Shown: positions 28,419-39,051 of the stretch, piece by piece | Position numbering within the stretch: position 1 is the stretch's first letter | How the letters are laid out: each line of letters starts with the position of its first letter | Assembly (NCBI GenBank): GCA_017794945.1 | Contig: CP051239.1 | Coordinates: forward strand, 2,594,692 to 2,658,691 | Length of the DNA: 64,000 nucleotides | Direction of reading: 5' to 3' | Source of the DNA: Alcanivorax sp. | GTDB lineage: Bacteria; Pseudomonadota; Gammaproteobacteria; Pseudomonadales; Alcanivoracaceae | Notes under the pieces: model-generated | What the model was told of the DNA's origin: nothing | What the model saw: only the letters and a program-made list of their open reading frames with translations | Database searches by the model: none | Position numbers and translations under genes: made by a program

Positions 28419-29558
28419 ATGAATCTGCCGACGCCGCGAAGCGTGTATCGTGGTTTGCGCAAAATGTTGCGTTTTCTGGCGCGCCCGGCTCGGCGTGCCG
28501 GCAGCCGTGGCGGCCCGGTGATCCAGACCTATCGGGGTTACGGTTCCCGGGACGAAGTGTTCCTGATGGGGCGGGTGTTCCGGCAGCCGGGCCTGGGGCT
28601 CAAGCTGGGCGAGGGGCCGCTCGACGATCTGGTCAACATCGCCCGCCGCACCGCCCGCTGGGGCATCCGCGACGCCCGGGTGGCGGTCACCGTGGGCGAC
28701 GCGCGCGCCAGCGTCACCACCGACCGGGACGGTTATTTCAGCGTGCAACTGCCGATCGAGGAGCCGCTGCCCGACGGCGCTTTCTGGCAGCAGGCGCGGC
28801 TGGAGCTGCTGCCCGCGTCGGAGAAGAGCGACGCGCCTTCCGGCGAACGCAGCGTGGCCGCCACCGCCGAGATCTATATTCCACCCCGTGAGGTGGACCT
28901 GGCGGTGGTCAGCGACATCGACGACACGGTGATCTACACCGGCGTCGCCAGCAAGCTGACCATGATGTACCAGCTGTTTATCGCCAAGGCCCGCCACCGC
29001 ACCGCCTTTCCGGGCGTGTCCGCGTTCTACCGGGCGCTGTTCCACGGCGAAAGCGGCGAGCGCCGCCGCCCCATGCTGTACGTGTCCCGGGGCCCCTGGA
29101 GCATCTACGACGTGCTGGTGGAGTTCTTCCGTCTCAACCACATTCCCCACGGGCCGGTGCTGTTCCTGCGCGAATGGGGCGTGACCTTGCAGCGGCCGCT
29201 GCCGATCCGCGCCAAGGACCACAAGGCGATGCTGATCGAGCGCATGCTGTCGCTCTACCAGCAGCTGCCGTTCGTCCTGATCGGCGACAGCGGCCAGCAC
29301 GACCCGGAAGTGTACGCCGACCTGGTGGCCCGCTACCCGGGCCGCATCCACACCATCTATATCCGCCACGTGCATCAAGGCGAGGACCGCGATCAGGCGA
29401 TCCAGGCGCTCGCCGATCGCGTGGCGCAAAGCGGCTGCCAGATGATCCTCGCCAAGGACAGCCTGGAGATGGCCCAGCACGCCTTCCAAAACGGCCTGAT
29501 CGCCGAACGCGGACTTCAAGAAGTCCGCGCCGACTGCCGTCGGCGCAGTGAACAGTGA
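28419..29558 (+). CDS. App1-type phosphatidate phosphatase domain protein (DUF2183)
   Basis: The 379-residue protein has a beta-rich N-terminal domain followed by a HAD-like catalytic part with DIDDT (166-170), YVSRGPWSIYDVL, and FVLIGDSGQHDPEVYADLVARYPGRI, the pattern of the App1 catalytic domain. In yeast App1 dephosphorylates phosphatidate; bacterial homologues are uncharacterised. I start at the ATG at 28419 because it is the first methionine after the hairpin repeat, with GGGAG upstream. The last residues RSEQ and the stop are written in the first two heptads of repeat copy 3, so the end of the reading frame may have been altered by the element. Confidence 0.8.
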   Translation: MNLPTPRSVYRGLRKMLRFLARPARRAGSRGGPVIQTYRGYGSRDEVFLMGRVFRQPGLGLKLGEGPLDDLVNIARRTARWGIRDARVAVTVGDARASVTTDRDGYFSVQLPIEEPLPDGAFWQQARLELLPASEKSDAPSGERSVAATAEIYIPPREVDLAVVSDIDDTVIYTGVASKLTMMYQLFIAKARHRTAFPGVSAFYRALFHGESGERRRPMLYVSRGPWSIYDVLVEFFRLNHIPHGPVLFLREWGVTLQRPLPIRAKDHKAMLIERMLSLYQQLPFVLIGDSGQHDPEVYADLVARYPGRIHTIYIRHVHQGEDRDQAIQALADRVAQSGCQMILAKDSLEMAQHAFQNGLIAERGLQEVRADCRRRSEQ

Positions 29559-29675
29559 ATAGTTAACAGTTAACAGCGAAAACAAAGCGTAGCCGAGAGG
29601 TGGATGCCGGATCTCGCGCCAAGCCTCTCTGAAACGGTGTTTTCGCTATTAACTATTCACTGTTAACTATTAACT
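29547..29675. repeat. AGTKAAY heptad inverted-arm element, copy 3
   Basis: Left arm: AGTGAAC, AGTGAAT, AGTTAAC, AGTTAAC, AGCGAAA. Right arm (reverse complement): AGTTAAT, AGTTAAC, AGTGAAT, AGTTAAT, AGCGAAA, ending 29675. The core is about 59 bases. It fills the space between two convergent genes, and both stop codons (29556-29558 plus strand, 29670-29672 minus strand) are inside heptads. Confidence 0.92.
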
Positions 29676-30062
29676 CTTCTCCTCGATCTTCCCGCCCGCG
29701 CCACGCCACGCTTCAAAGCCTCCTTCAATATCACACACCGGCCCAAACCCCATATCCATGAGCTGGGCGGTGGCGAGGGCGGAGCGGTGGCCGAGGGCGC
29801 AGAACAGCACGAAGCGCTGGCCGCTGGCGAAGTCGGCTTTATGGTAGGGCGAATCCGGGTCGACCCAGAATTCCAGCATGCCGCGGGGCGCGTGCAGGGC
29901 GCCGGGCACGGTGCCTTCCCGTTTCAGTTCGCGCACGTCGCGGATGTCCACGAAGCGCACGTCCGGGTCTTCCAGTAGTTGCCGCGCTTGCTCCGGCGTA
30001 AGGCGCTCAATGCGCGCTTCGGCGGCGGCCACCAGTTCCGAGACACTTTTCTTCAGGGCCAT
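29670..30062 (-). CDS. Rhodanese-like sulfurtransferase
   Basis: The 130-residue single-domain rhodanese has VRFVDIRDVRELKREGTVPGALHAPRG and the active-site loop LFCALGHRSALA with Cys88. It should carry sulfane sulfur for transfer to acceptors such as cyanide or thiols. Its final residues KS and TAA stop are read from heptad-element copy 3. It follows prpE by only 14 bases, so the two are probably one transcript, but a functional tie is not obvious. Confidence 0.88.
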   Translation of the reverse strand: MALKKSVSELVAAAEARIERLTPEQARQLLEDPDVRFVDIRDVRELKREGTVPGALHAPRGMLEFWVDPDSPYHKADFASGQRFVLFCALGHRSALATAQLMDMGFGPVCDIEGGFEAWRGAGGKIEEKS

Positions 30063-30076
30063 GACGGCGTCCTCCG

Positions 30077-31984
<1,908 letters not shown>

Positions 31985-32134
31985 GCTCCGCTCCTCGCCG
32001 TCGTCGCTGCTTGTTGTTATTCGCCGCGCCCAAAGGGACGCTCAGGCTCATACAACCACGAAGCGGGCGGGGAGGCTATTCGACGAAGGAGGTAGGGGCG
32101 GGCCTTGAGACGGAGTTCTCTCCAGCCGGGGGAT

Positions 32135-32239
32135 CGGGTCTGTGTCAGGCCCTTCCGGGAACGCCGTGAACCCGTCCCTGGGGGCTCCCTTTCGGACGTC
32201 CTGTCCTCCAGGGTCCCGGAAGGGCCTGACACAGACCCG
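32135..32239. repeat. Long palindromic element A (conserved-loop family)
   Basis: Perfect 26-base inverted arms (32135-32160 and 32214-32239, starting CGGGTCTGTGTCAGG) flank a 53-base loop containing GCCGTGAACCCGTCCCTG. The same loop is found in element C on the other strand with completely different arms. Confidence 0.9.
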
Positions 32240-32317
32240 CTCCTCAGGTGGCGGCACCGCCGCGGGACATGGCTGGCGCCGAACCTTTCAGCAAAGCCCA
32301 GAGTGTGGGAGCGACAG

Positions 32318-32448
32318 TTGTGGGAGCGGGCCCAGCCCGCGAAAGGGAGCGAAGCTCCCGGCAGGATCCCAGAGCGCTTTCTGACGGTGGCACCAACAGC
32401 GTCTCTGGCATCCTGCCGGCCTTTCGCGGGCTGGGCCCGCTCCCACAA
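32318..32448. repeat. REP-like inverted pair (BIME-like)
   Basis: Perfect 29-base arms (32318-32346 and 32420-32448, ending in GGGCCCGCTCCCACAA) with inner CCTGCCGG segments: two copies of the dispersed REP-like unit head to head. Confidence 0.85.
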
Positions 32449-32491
32449 ATCTAGCTTCGTAGTGCTGCTGGGCGGCTCGCTCCATTCGGGA

Positions 32492-32600
32492 GGTTCGGTC
32501 TCGGTGGCCGGGTCCAGGACTGTGTGAGGCAGGGAGCCGAACACAAGCCTACAGGGACGTATTCACGGCGGGTCCTGGACCCGGCCACCGAGACCGAACC
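32492..32600. repeat. Long palindromic element C (conserved-loop family)
   Basis: Perfect 29-base arms (32492-32520 and 32572-32600, starting GGTTCGGTCTCGGTGG) flank a 51-base loop. On the minus strand the loop reads GCCGTGAATACGTCCCTG followed by TAGGCT, matching element A. Confidence 0.9.
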
Positions 32601-32635
32601 GGGCTACGGAGCCGCCAACCCTCCTCGCGCGAGGA

Positions 32636-33991
32636 TCAGGCGCCGCGGTTGCCGCCGCCGGAGCGGCGGGCGCGGCCGCCCTGGTTGGGGCGGCCGGAGC
32701 CGTTGCCGGCCGGGCGGCCGCCACCGCCGGAGCGCTGGCCACCACCGGAGCGGCGACCGCCGCCGGGCTTGTTGCCGCCGGGGCGGCCGCCGCCACCGCC
32801 ACGGGGGCGCTGGGGCGGCCGGGGCGGGCGGTCGTCGGCCGGTTCGGGGGCCGCTTTGCTGGCGTCGAAGCCGGTCACTTCCTTGCGTTCCAGGGGCTTT
32901 TTGATCAGCCGCTCGATGTCCTTGAGCAGTTTGCGGTCTTCGCCGCTGACCAGGGAGACCGCCTGGCCGCTGGCGCCGGCGCGGCCGGTGCGGCCGATGC
33001 GGTGCACGTAGTCTTCGGCCACGTTGGGCAGGTCGAAGTTGACCACCTGGGGCAGCTGGTCGATGTCCAGGCCGCGGGCGGCGATGTCGGTGGCCACCAG
33101 GGCGCGCACGTCGCCGTTCTTGAAGCCGGCCAGGGCCCGGGTGCGGGCGCCCTGGCTCTTGTTGCCGTGGATGGCGGCGGCCTGGATGCCGGCGCTTTCC
33201 AGCTGTTTGGCGAGGCGGTTGGCGCCGTGCTTGGTGCGCGTGAACACCAGCACCTGGAACCACTGCTCGTCGTCGATCAGGTGGGTGAGCAGGGCGGCCT
33301 TGTGGCTCTTGTCCACCGATACCGCCCACTGGCGCACGCGCTCGGCGGTGCTGTTGCGCGGGCTGACGTCGATCTGCACCGGGTCGTTGACCAGGGTCTT
33401 GGCGAGGCCGCGAATCTCGTTGGAGAAGGTGGCCGAGAACATCAGGGTCTGACGCTTCTGCGGCAGCACCTTGAGGATACGGCGGATGTCATGGATGAAG
33501 CCCATGTCCAGCATCCGGTCCGCTTCGTCGAGCACCAAAATTTCCAGGTTGTCGAAGCGCACCGCTTTCTGCTGATAGAGATCCAGCAGCCGGCCGGGGG
33601 TCGCCACCAGGACGTCCACGCCACGGCTGAGCTTGTCGATCTGCGGGTTGATCTTGACCCCGCCGAACACCACCGCCGAGCGCATCGCCGGCAGATATTT
33701 GCCGTACAGGGCGACGCTTTCCGCCACCTGGGCGGCCAGCTCGCGGGTGGGGGTGAGCACCAGGGCGCGCACCTGGCGGGCCGGCGCGGGGGTGCCTTCA
33801 CTGAGGCGCTGCAGCAGCGGCAGGGTAAAGCCGGCGGTCTTGCCGGTGCCGGTCTGGGCGGCGGCCATGGCGTCGCGGCCTTCCAGGACGGCGGGTATCG
33901 CCTGAGCCTGAATCGGCGACGGGGTGGTGTAACCCTGCTCGGCAACAGCACGCAGCAGAGGATCGATCAATCCGAGGGAAGCAAAATCCAT
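32636..33991 (-). CDS. rhlE: DEAD-box RNA helicase RhlE
   Basis: The 451-residue helicase has the Q-motif region [10 protein letters not shown], motif I AQTGTGKT (45-52), [24 protein letters not shown], and [10 protein letters not shown]. After about residue 375 comes a Lys/Arg/Gly/Pro-rich tail that should bind RNA without sequence choice, typical of RhlE rather than SrmB or DbpA. RhlE works on ribosome assembly and RNA decay. The gene ends 36 bases before palindromic element C. The ATG lacks a strong ribosome site. Confidence 0.93.
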   Translation of the reverse strand: MDFASLGLIDPLLRAVAEQGYTTPSPIQAQAIPAVLEGRDAMAAAQTGTGKTAGFTLPLLQRLSEGTPAPARQVRALVLTPTRELAAQVAESVALYGKYLPAMRSAVVFGGVKINPQIDKLSRGVDVLVATPGRLLDLYQQKAVRFDNLEILVLDEADRMLDMGFIHDIRRILKVLPQKRQTLMFSATFSNEIRGLAKTLVNDPVQIDVSPRNSTAERVRQWAVSVDKSHKAALLTHLIDDEQWFQVLVFTRTKHGANRLAKQLESAGIQAAAIHGNKSQGARTRALAGFKNGDVRALVATDIAARGLDIDQLPQVVNFDLPNVAEDYVHRIGRTGRAGASGQAVSLVSGEDRKLLKDIERLIKKPLERKEVTGFDASKAAPEPADDRPPRPPQRPRGGGGGRPGGNKPGGGRRSGGGQRSGGGGRPAGNGSGRPNQGGRARRSGGGNRGA

Positions 33992-34094
33992 ATGAAGAGT
34001 CTTTCAGAAAACAAGGAGGGCGTAGCCCGAAGGGCGGGCAAGCCTAACGGATTGTGGGGCTGGGTACGAGTGTTATTTGTGGGCGGCCGGGGAA

Positions 34095-34118
34095 GCCCGC
34101 CCCTGAAACGGGGCGGGC
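34095..34118 (-). terminator. Hairpin after the metallophosphatase lipoprotein gene
   Basis: Arms GCCCGCCCC / GGGGCGGGC with a 6-base loop, 10 bases past the stop. No U-tract. Confidence 0.45.
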
Positions 34119-34127
34119 GGGGGGTGG

Positions 34128-36077
34128 TTAGCGGCGCAGCAGGGCGAGTTCGGCGTCCTGTTGCAGGACGGCCCAGAAGCGGCGGCCGTGGTCCGGGTCG
34201 ACGCCGACCAGGGGCTGGTCCGCGCAGGCGTCGGGACGCGTCGGCGGGGTGCTCAGGTAGCCGCCGTCGAACGGGCCTTCCACCAGACAGTCGGCGCTGG
34301 CCAGGGGCTGCCAGCCCTCGGCGGTGCGCACGCCCAGGTTCAGGCTGTCCACGTCGCTGCCTTCCGGGGCGTCAAAGGTGAGCGCGTAGGCGTCGGCGAC
34401 GGCGGTGGCCAGGTCCCAGTCCTTGCTGGCGCCGGCGGGCAGGGTGTGCGGCTGCTTGGCGGTGCCGTCGGGCTGGCTGCCGGGCAGGCCGACCATGGTT
34501 TCGATGTCCTTCACCGCGCCGTAGGCGCTGGAGTAGGTGCCGGTCTGGTTCTGGGTGCCGCTGATGATGAGGATGTCGGAAGCGGTTTCCCCGTCGCTCT
34601 GCTGCCAGCTCATGGTGACCAGCTCTTTCAGGTCGATGGTGGTTTCCGGGATTTCCACTTCCGTTTCGTTCAACGGTACCAGACGGTTTTCGCCGTTCAG
34701 GTTGGGGGTCCAGGGCTGGTGGTACTGGAACAGGAACTGGTAGCCCAGGCGCATCAGGTCGGTAACCGTCTCGGCGCGGCTGAAGCCGGGGGTCACGCCC
34801 ATGTCGCGGGTGCGGCTTTCCACCCGGTTGAAGGTGTCGTTGGTGCCGGCCACCATGCGCGCCACGCTGCCGTCGTCGCCGGTGCAGTCGTTGCTGACGT
34901 AGCTGGCGTCCAGGTACATCACCGGGCGGGTGCCCTCGGGGATGGAGTTGGGGTAGACCAGCCGCTCGCAGCGGTTCTTGGTGCGGGTGAAGCGGTCCAG
35001 CAGCTTCCATTGCGGGTCGGCCAGTTCCTTGACGCCGTCCTCGTTGCTGCCGATGGTGTGCTCCACGAACCAGGACTCGTAATCCACCCGGTCGCCGTGG
35101 AAGGTGAGCACCGAGGCATTGGCGTCATAGGCCGGTGAGCCGTTGCTGCGGGTGTTCATCTTCTGCTGCACGATGCGCTGCACCAGTTCCCGTTCGCCGT
35201 AGCGGAATTCGTAGCCTTTATAGGAGGCGTTACCGGACATGATCTGGGTGTACTGCGGCAGGCGGTAGTTGCCGTCGGCGGTGGTCCAGGACGACGGATC
35301 GACCCAGATCGGCGCGGTCACCACGGAGCGCTGGTACATGTGCTCGTGGCCCTGCACCCAGAGCACGTCATAACGGGCGAAGAAGGCGCGGATGTCGTCC
35401 CACATGTCCATCAGGGCGTTGTCGCCCTTGGTGCCCTCGACGATCATTTCCCGGGTTTCGCCGTACTTGGCGCCGATCAGGCCGTCGTGGCTGGCGATCA
35501 CCAGGTGGTCGAATTTGTCTTCATTGGCGGCCACTTCCTGCTTGATCCACTCGAAGGCGATCGGCAGGTTGTAGTACTTGAGCAGGATGATCATCACGTT
35601 GTCGCGGATCACGTAGTAGTTCAGGTACTGGGCGCCGGCCATGTGCACCGCATCCTCGGGGATGTAGTGCTTCATGTTCTCGATCCACTCCACCGAGTAG
35701 GCGTAGCTGTCTTCGTGGTTACCCATCAGCGGCAGGAACTCGATGCCAGCGTCGCGGTAGTTCTCCGCCACGGAGGTCCACTGCTCGAATTCCCGGGTGG
35801 TGCCGTGGTCGGTGAGGTCGCCCACCGGGATCACGATGTCCACGCCCAGCTCCTGCTCTTTGTCGAGCACCGCTTTCATCGGGTGCATGGAAACGTTGTC
35901 GCCGCCGCCCTGGGTGTCCGGCAGCAGGCCGATTTTCAGGGTCGAGGCGGTGGCGGGCGGCGTGGTGTTGCCGTTACCGCCGCCGGAGGTGCCGTCGGAA
36001 CTGGACGAATCGCCGCCACAGCCGGCCAGCGTCGCCGCCAGCAGGCCGGTGGCCAGCGAGAAAGGCATTTTTTTCAT
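34128..36077 (-). CDS. Calcineurin-like metallophosphatase lipoprotein
   Basis: The 649-residue protein has a lipoprotein signal (lipobox LAGC, Cys20), a Ser/Gly-rich linker, and a metallophosphoesterase domain: LLPDTQGGGDN, VIPVGDLTDHG, LPLMGNHED, VIASHDG and VQGHEHMYQR, with all the expected Asp/His/Asn metal ligands. The C-terminal half (about 330-649) is not a domain I know and is rich in short beta segments. I start at ATG 36077 because GGGGA lies in front of it; an ATG four codons earlier is the alternative. The enzyme would act at the outer face of the cell; its substrate (nucleotides, phospholipid heads or phosphoesters) is unknown. Confidence 0.82.
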   Translation of the reverse strand: MKKMPFSLATGLLAATLAGCGGDSSSSDGTSGGGNGNTTPPATASTLKIGLLPDTQGGGDNVSMHPMKAVLDKEQELGVDIVIPVGDLTDHGTTREFEQWTSVAENYRDAGIEFLPLMGNHEDSYAYSVEWIENMKHYIPEDAVHMAGAQYLNYYVIRDNVMIILLKYYNLPIAFEWIKQEVAANEDKFDHLVIASHDGLIGAKYGETREMIVEGTKGDNALMDMWDDIRAFFARYDVLWVQGHEHMYQRSVVTAPIWVDPSSWTTADGNYRLPQYTQIMSGNASYKGYEFRYGERELVQRIVQQKMNTRSNGSPAYDANASVLTFHGDRVDYESWFVEHTIGSNEDGVKELADPQWKLLDRFTRTKNRCERLVYPNSIPEGTRPVMYLDASYVSNDCTGDDGSVARMVAGTNDTFNRVESRTRDMGVTPGFSRAETVTDLMRLGYQFLFQYHQPWTPNLNGENRLVPLNETEVEIPETTIDLKELVTMSWQQSDGETASDILIISGTQNQTGTYSSAYGAVKDIETMVGLPGSQPDGTAKQPHTLPAGASKDWDLATAVADAYALTFDAPEGSDVDSLNLGVRTAEGWQPLASADCLVEGPFDGGYLSTPPTRPDACADQPLVGVDPDHGRRFWAVLQQDAELALLRR

Positions 36078-36158
36078 GTTTTTCCCCATAAATAATAAAT
36101 AAAACCCGGGGAAACCATGCGTGATGAAAGCGTCAAGCTTATAACGGTATAGTGAATT

Positions 36159-37061
36159 TTATTTGAAGGCGCCGGTAAGCACCCGGGCCAGGGCTTCGCC
36201 CTGGTCTTCCTGCAGGAAGTGGCCGCCGTTCTCGATGGTGGTGTGCGGCTGGCCCTGGCAACCGGGAATCAGCTTGCGCAGCACCGCGTCGGCGCCGGCG
36301 GTGATCGGGTCCTTGTCGCTGAAGGCGGTGATGAACGGCTTGTCGAACGCCATCAGCGATTGCCAGGCTTCACGGTTCTCGGCGGCGCCCGGCGCGTCCG
36401 GGCGGTCCGGCACCAGCGCCGGGAACTGGCGGGCACCGGCCTTGTAGCGCTCCTCCGGGAAGGGGGCGTCGTAGGCGGCCAGCACCGCCGCCGGCAGCTC
36501 CGTGGTGGTGGCGCCCTGGATGATCATGCTGACCGGAAACTCCGGCACCGTCTGCGAGAAGTCCCGCCACTTGCGGAACGCCTCGCCGGGATCGTGCTCG
36601 CCGTCCGGCAGGAAGGTATTGGCGGCGATCACCCGGGCAAAGCGCTCGGGGTGATTGCCCACCAGGCGCAGCCCGATCAGCCCGCCCCAGTCCTGGCAGA
36701 TAAGGGTGATGTCGCGCAGGTCCAGGTGATCCAGCAGCAGGCTGCGCACCCAGCCCACGTGCCGGTTGTAGGTGTAGTCCTCGCGGTTCACCGGCTTGTC
36801 CGAGCGGCCGAAGCCGATCAGGTCCGGCGCGATCACCCGGTAGCCGGCGGCCACCACCGGCTCGATCATGTGCCGGTAAAGGTAACTCCAGGACGGCTCG
36901 CCGTGCAGCATCAACACCACCGGAGCGTCGCGCTCGCCTTCGTCCAGGTAATGCATGCGCATCTCGTGGCCTTCGCCGTCGTCGACCTGGGCGTAGTGGG
37001 GCGCCCAGGGATAGCCGGGCAGGTTCTCGAAACAGGTGTCCGGGGTGCGCAGATAGTCCAT
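36159..37061 (-). CDS. Haloalkane dehalogenase (HLD-I type alpha/beta-hydrolase)
   Basis: The 300-residue enzyme cleaves carbon-halogen bonds to give an alcohol and halide. Its nucleophile is Asp124 in CQDWGG with halide-binding Trp125 next to it, the same numbering as DhlA. HGEPSW (53-58) forms the oxyanion hole, and the rest of the triad is probably Asp249 and His281 (GGHFLQED). The N-terminus MDYLRTPDTCFENLPGYPWAPHY is typical of subfamily I. The frame extends to a TTG at 37121 but the extension crosses a palindrome, so I use ATG 37061. Such genes occur in marine bacteria exposed to haloalkanes. Epoxide hydrolase is a less likely alternative. Confidence 0.88.
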   Translation of the reverse strand: MDYLRTPDTCFENLPGYPWAPHYAQVDDGEGHEMRMHYLDEGERDAPVVLMLHGEPSWSYLYRHMIEPVVAAGYRVIAPDLIGFGRSDKPVNREDYTYNRHVGWVRSLLLDHLDLRDITLICQDWGGLIGLRLVGNHPERFARVIAANTFLPDGEHDPGEAFRKWRDFSQTVPEFPVSMIIQGATTTELPAAVLAAYDAPFPEERYKAGARQFPALVPDRPDAPGAAENREAWQSLMAFDKPFITAFSDKDPITAGADAVLRKLIPGCQGQPHTTIENGGHFLQEDQGEALARVLTGAFK

Positions 37062-37092
37062 GGTGCCGCTCGCGTCGAAAAAGGAGGCATTT

Positions 37093-37114
37093 ACCGTAAG
37101 TCCGGACTTACGGT
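37093..37114. promoter_or_regulatory. Perfect 22-base palindrome upstream of the dehalogenase gene
   Basis: Half site ACCGTAAGTCC joined directly to its reverse complement, with no loop, 32 bases before the start codon. This looks like a dimeric regulator operator, for example of TetR type, rather than a terminator (no U-tract, no loop). No regulator gene is adjacent. Confidence 0.55.
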
Positions 37115-37141
37115 GGCGCAATGACCCTTTCTTCCAGCGGG

Positions 37142-38947
37142 TCAGGAGGCGGCGTCGGTGTGCTCTTCGAGGACGGTGAGGAAGGCGTCGCCGTAGGCTT
37201 CCAGCTTGCGGTCGCCGACGCCGCTGACGGCGGCCATCTCATAGCGGTCGCGGGGACGCAGGGCGAGCATGTCCATCAGGGTGGCGTCGTGGAAGATCAC
37301 ATAGGGCGGCACGCCTTCCTCCTCCGCCAACTGCTTGCGGCGGGCCCGCAGCGCCTCCCAGAGCTGGCGGTCCGCTTCCGCCACCTGCGGCTTGCTGCGG
37401 CGGGTGCGCTCGGCGGATTTGGCCGCGTCCTTGCGCAGATGCAGCGGCACTTCACCGCGCAGGTAGGGGCGGCAGGTTTCGGTGAGCTTGAGGGCGCCGT
37501 AGCCGTCCGCGTCCACGGCGAGCAGGCCGCGCGCCACCAGTTGCCGGTAGATGGCGCGCCACTGGCTGGCGGAGAACTCGCCGCCGATGTTCCAGGTGGA
37601 GACGTGGTCGTGGCCGGCGGCGGCGACTTTGTCGCTGCGGTTGCCGGTGAGCACGTCCACCAGATGGTTGACGCCGAAACGCTGGCCGGTGCGGAACACA
37701 CAGCTGAGCGCCTTTTGCGACGCTTCGGTGGCGTCGAAGGTCTGAGGCGGGTTCAGGCAGGTGTCGCAGTTGCCGCACGGCTGCTCCAGGTTTTCGCCGA
37801 AGTAGTGCAGTAGCGCCTGACGGCGGCAGTGGGTCACTTCGCAGAGCCCCAGCATCGCTTCCAGGCGCTGATGCTCGTGGCGTTTGAACTGCTCGTTGCC
37901 TTCCGACTGCGCCAGCATCTGCTTGTGGCGGATGGCGTCTTCCAGGCCGTAGGCCATCCAGGCGGTGGCGGGCTCGCCGTCACGGCCGGCGCGGCCGGTC
38001 TCCTGGTAGTAGGCTTCGATGCTTTTCGGCAGGTCCAGGTGGGCGACGAAGCGCACGTCCGGTTTGTCGATGCCCATGCCGAACGCCACCGTGGCCACCA
38101 TCACCAGGCCGTCCTCGCGCAAAAAGCGCTGCTGGTGGTCGGCGCGCATCGCGCCGCTCAGGCCGGCGTGGTAGGGCAGGGCGGGGATGCCCTGGTCGGT
38201 CAGCCACTGGGCGGTCTGGTCCACCTTGTTGCGCGACAGGCAGTAGACGATGCCCGCTTCGCCGGCGTGTTCGGCGCGCAGCAGGCGCAGCAGCTGTTTG
38301 CGGGCGCCGTCCTTGCGTTCGATGCGGTACTGGATATTGGGCCGGTCGAAGCTGGACACATAGTGGCGCGCGCCGGTGAGGTCCAGGCGCTCGGCGATTT
38401 CCGTGCGGGTGCGCGGGTCCGCGGTGGCGGTGAGCGCGATGCGCGGCACCTTGGGGAATTCACGGTGCAACAGGGAGAGCTGCAGATAGTCGCTGCGGAA
38501 GTCGTGGCCCCATTGCGACACGCAATGGGCCTCGTCGATGGCGAACAGCGCCAGCGGCGACTGATGCAGCAGCTCCAGGGTGCGCGGCTGGATCAGCCGT
38601 TCCGGCGCCACATAGAGCAGGTCCAGCTCGCCGTTGCGTACCTGCTGCTGCAGGGACTGGCTCTGCTCGGCGCTGAGCGTGGAATTCAGGAAGGCGGCGC
38701 GCACCCCCAGCGCATTGAGCGCGCTGACCTGATCCTGCATCAGCGCGATCAGCGGGCTCACCACCACGCCCACGCCGTCGCGCACCAGCGACGGAATCTG
38801 GTAGCACAGGGATTTACCGCCGCCGGTGGGCATCAGCACCAGGGCGTCGTCGCCGTCGATCAGGTTGTCGATGATGGCGCGTTGTTCGCCACGGAAGTCG
38901 TGATAACCGAAGACGTGCTGTAAAACGGAGAGGGCGTCGCGTTGCAT
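37142..38947 (-). CDS. recQ: ATP-dependent DNA helicase RecQ
   Basis: The 601-residue superfamily II helicase has [14 protein letters not shown], motif [28 protein letters not shown], a zinc-binding RQC region with [17 protein letters not shown] and CGNCDTC, and a C-terminal HRDC domain (about 515-590). It unwinds DNA in recombination and replication-fork repair. ATG 38947 matches the family start; an in-frame ATG at 38983 with a fair ribosome site would add 12 residues. It is divergent from the chromate transporter. Confidence 0.95.
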   Translation of the reverse strand: MQRDALSVLQHVFGYHDFRGEQRAIIDNLIDGDDALVLMPTGGGKSLCYQIPSLVRDGVGVVVSPLIALMQDQVSALNALGVRAAFLNSTLSAEQSQSLQQQVRNGELDLLYVAPERLIQPRTLELLHQSPLALFAIDEAHCVSQWGHDFRSDYLQLSLLHREFPKVPRIALTATADPRTRTEIAERLDLTGARHYVSSFDRPNIQYRIERKDGARKQLLRLLRAEHAGEAGIVYCLSRNKVDQTAQWLTDQGIPALPYHAGLSGAMRADHQQRFLREDGLVMVATVAFGMGIDKPDVRFVAHLDLPKSIEAYYQETGRAGRDGEPATAWMAYGLEDAIRHKQMLAQSEGNEQFKRHEHQRLEAMLGLCEVTHCRRQALLHYFGENLEQPCGNCDTCLNPPQTFDATEASQKALSCVFRTGQRFGVNHLVDVLTGNRSDKVAAAGHDHVSTWNIGGEFSASQWRAIYRQLVARGLLAVDADGYGALKLTETCRPYLRGEVPLHLRKDAAKSAERTRRSKPQVAEADRQLWEALRARRKQLAEEEGVPPYVIFHDATLMDMLALRPRDRYEMAAVSGVGDRKLEAYGDAFLTVLEEHTDAAS

Positions 38948-39051
38948 GGCGGCGAGTATACCCGCCCGCCGCCACACTGACATCCGGCTGACACCCTTTT
39001 CCGTTATTGTCGCCCCCTGTTTTAAGATCGGGCTTTCGTCGGTTTAAGAGA

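Larger units (their letters stand above)
31985..32635. other. Repeat-rich gene-free stretch
   Basis: The 651 bases between prpE and rhlE hold three long inverted-repeat elements in a row (32135, 32318, 32492). The small open frames that cross them on both strands read the same repeats and have no ribosome sites, so I call no gene. Confidence 0.85.

Noticed and set aside
32017..32544. Open frames through the three inverted-repeat elements
   Set aside because: Their sequence is the repeat read in several frames; the same peptides arise on both strands because of the palindromes.
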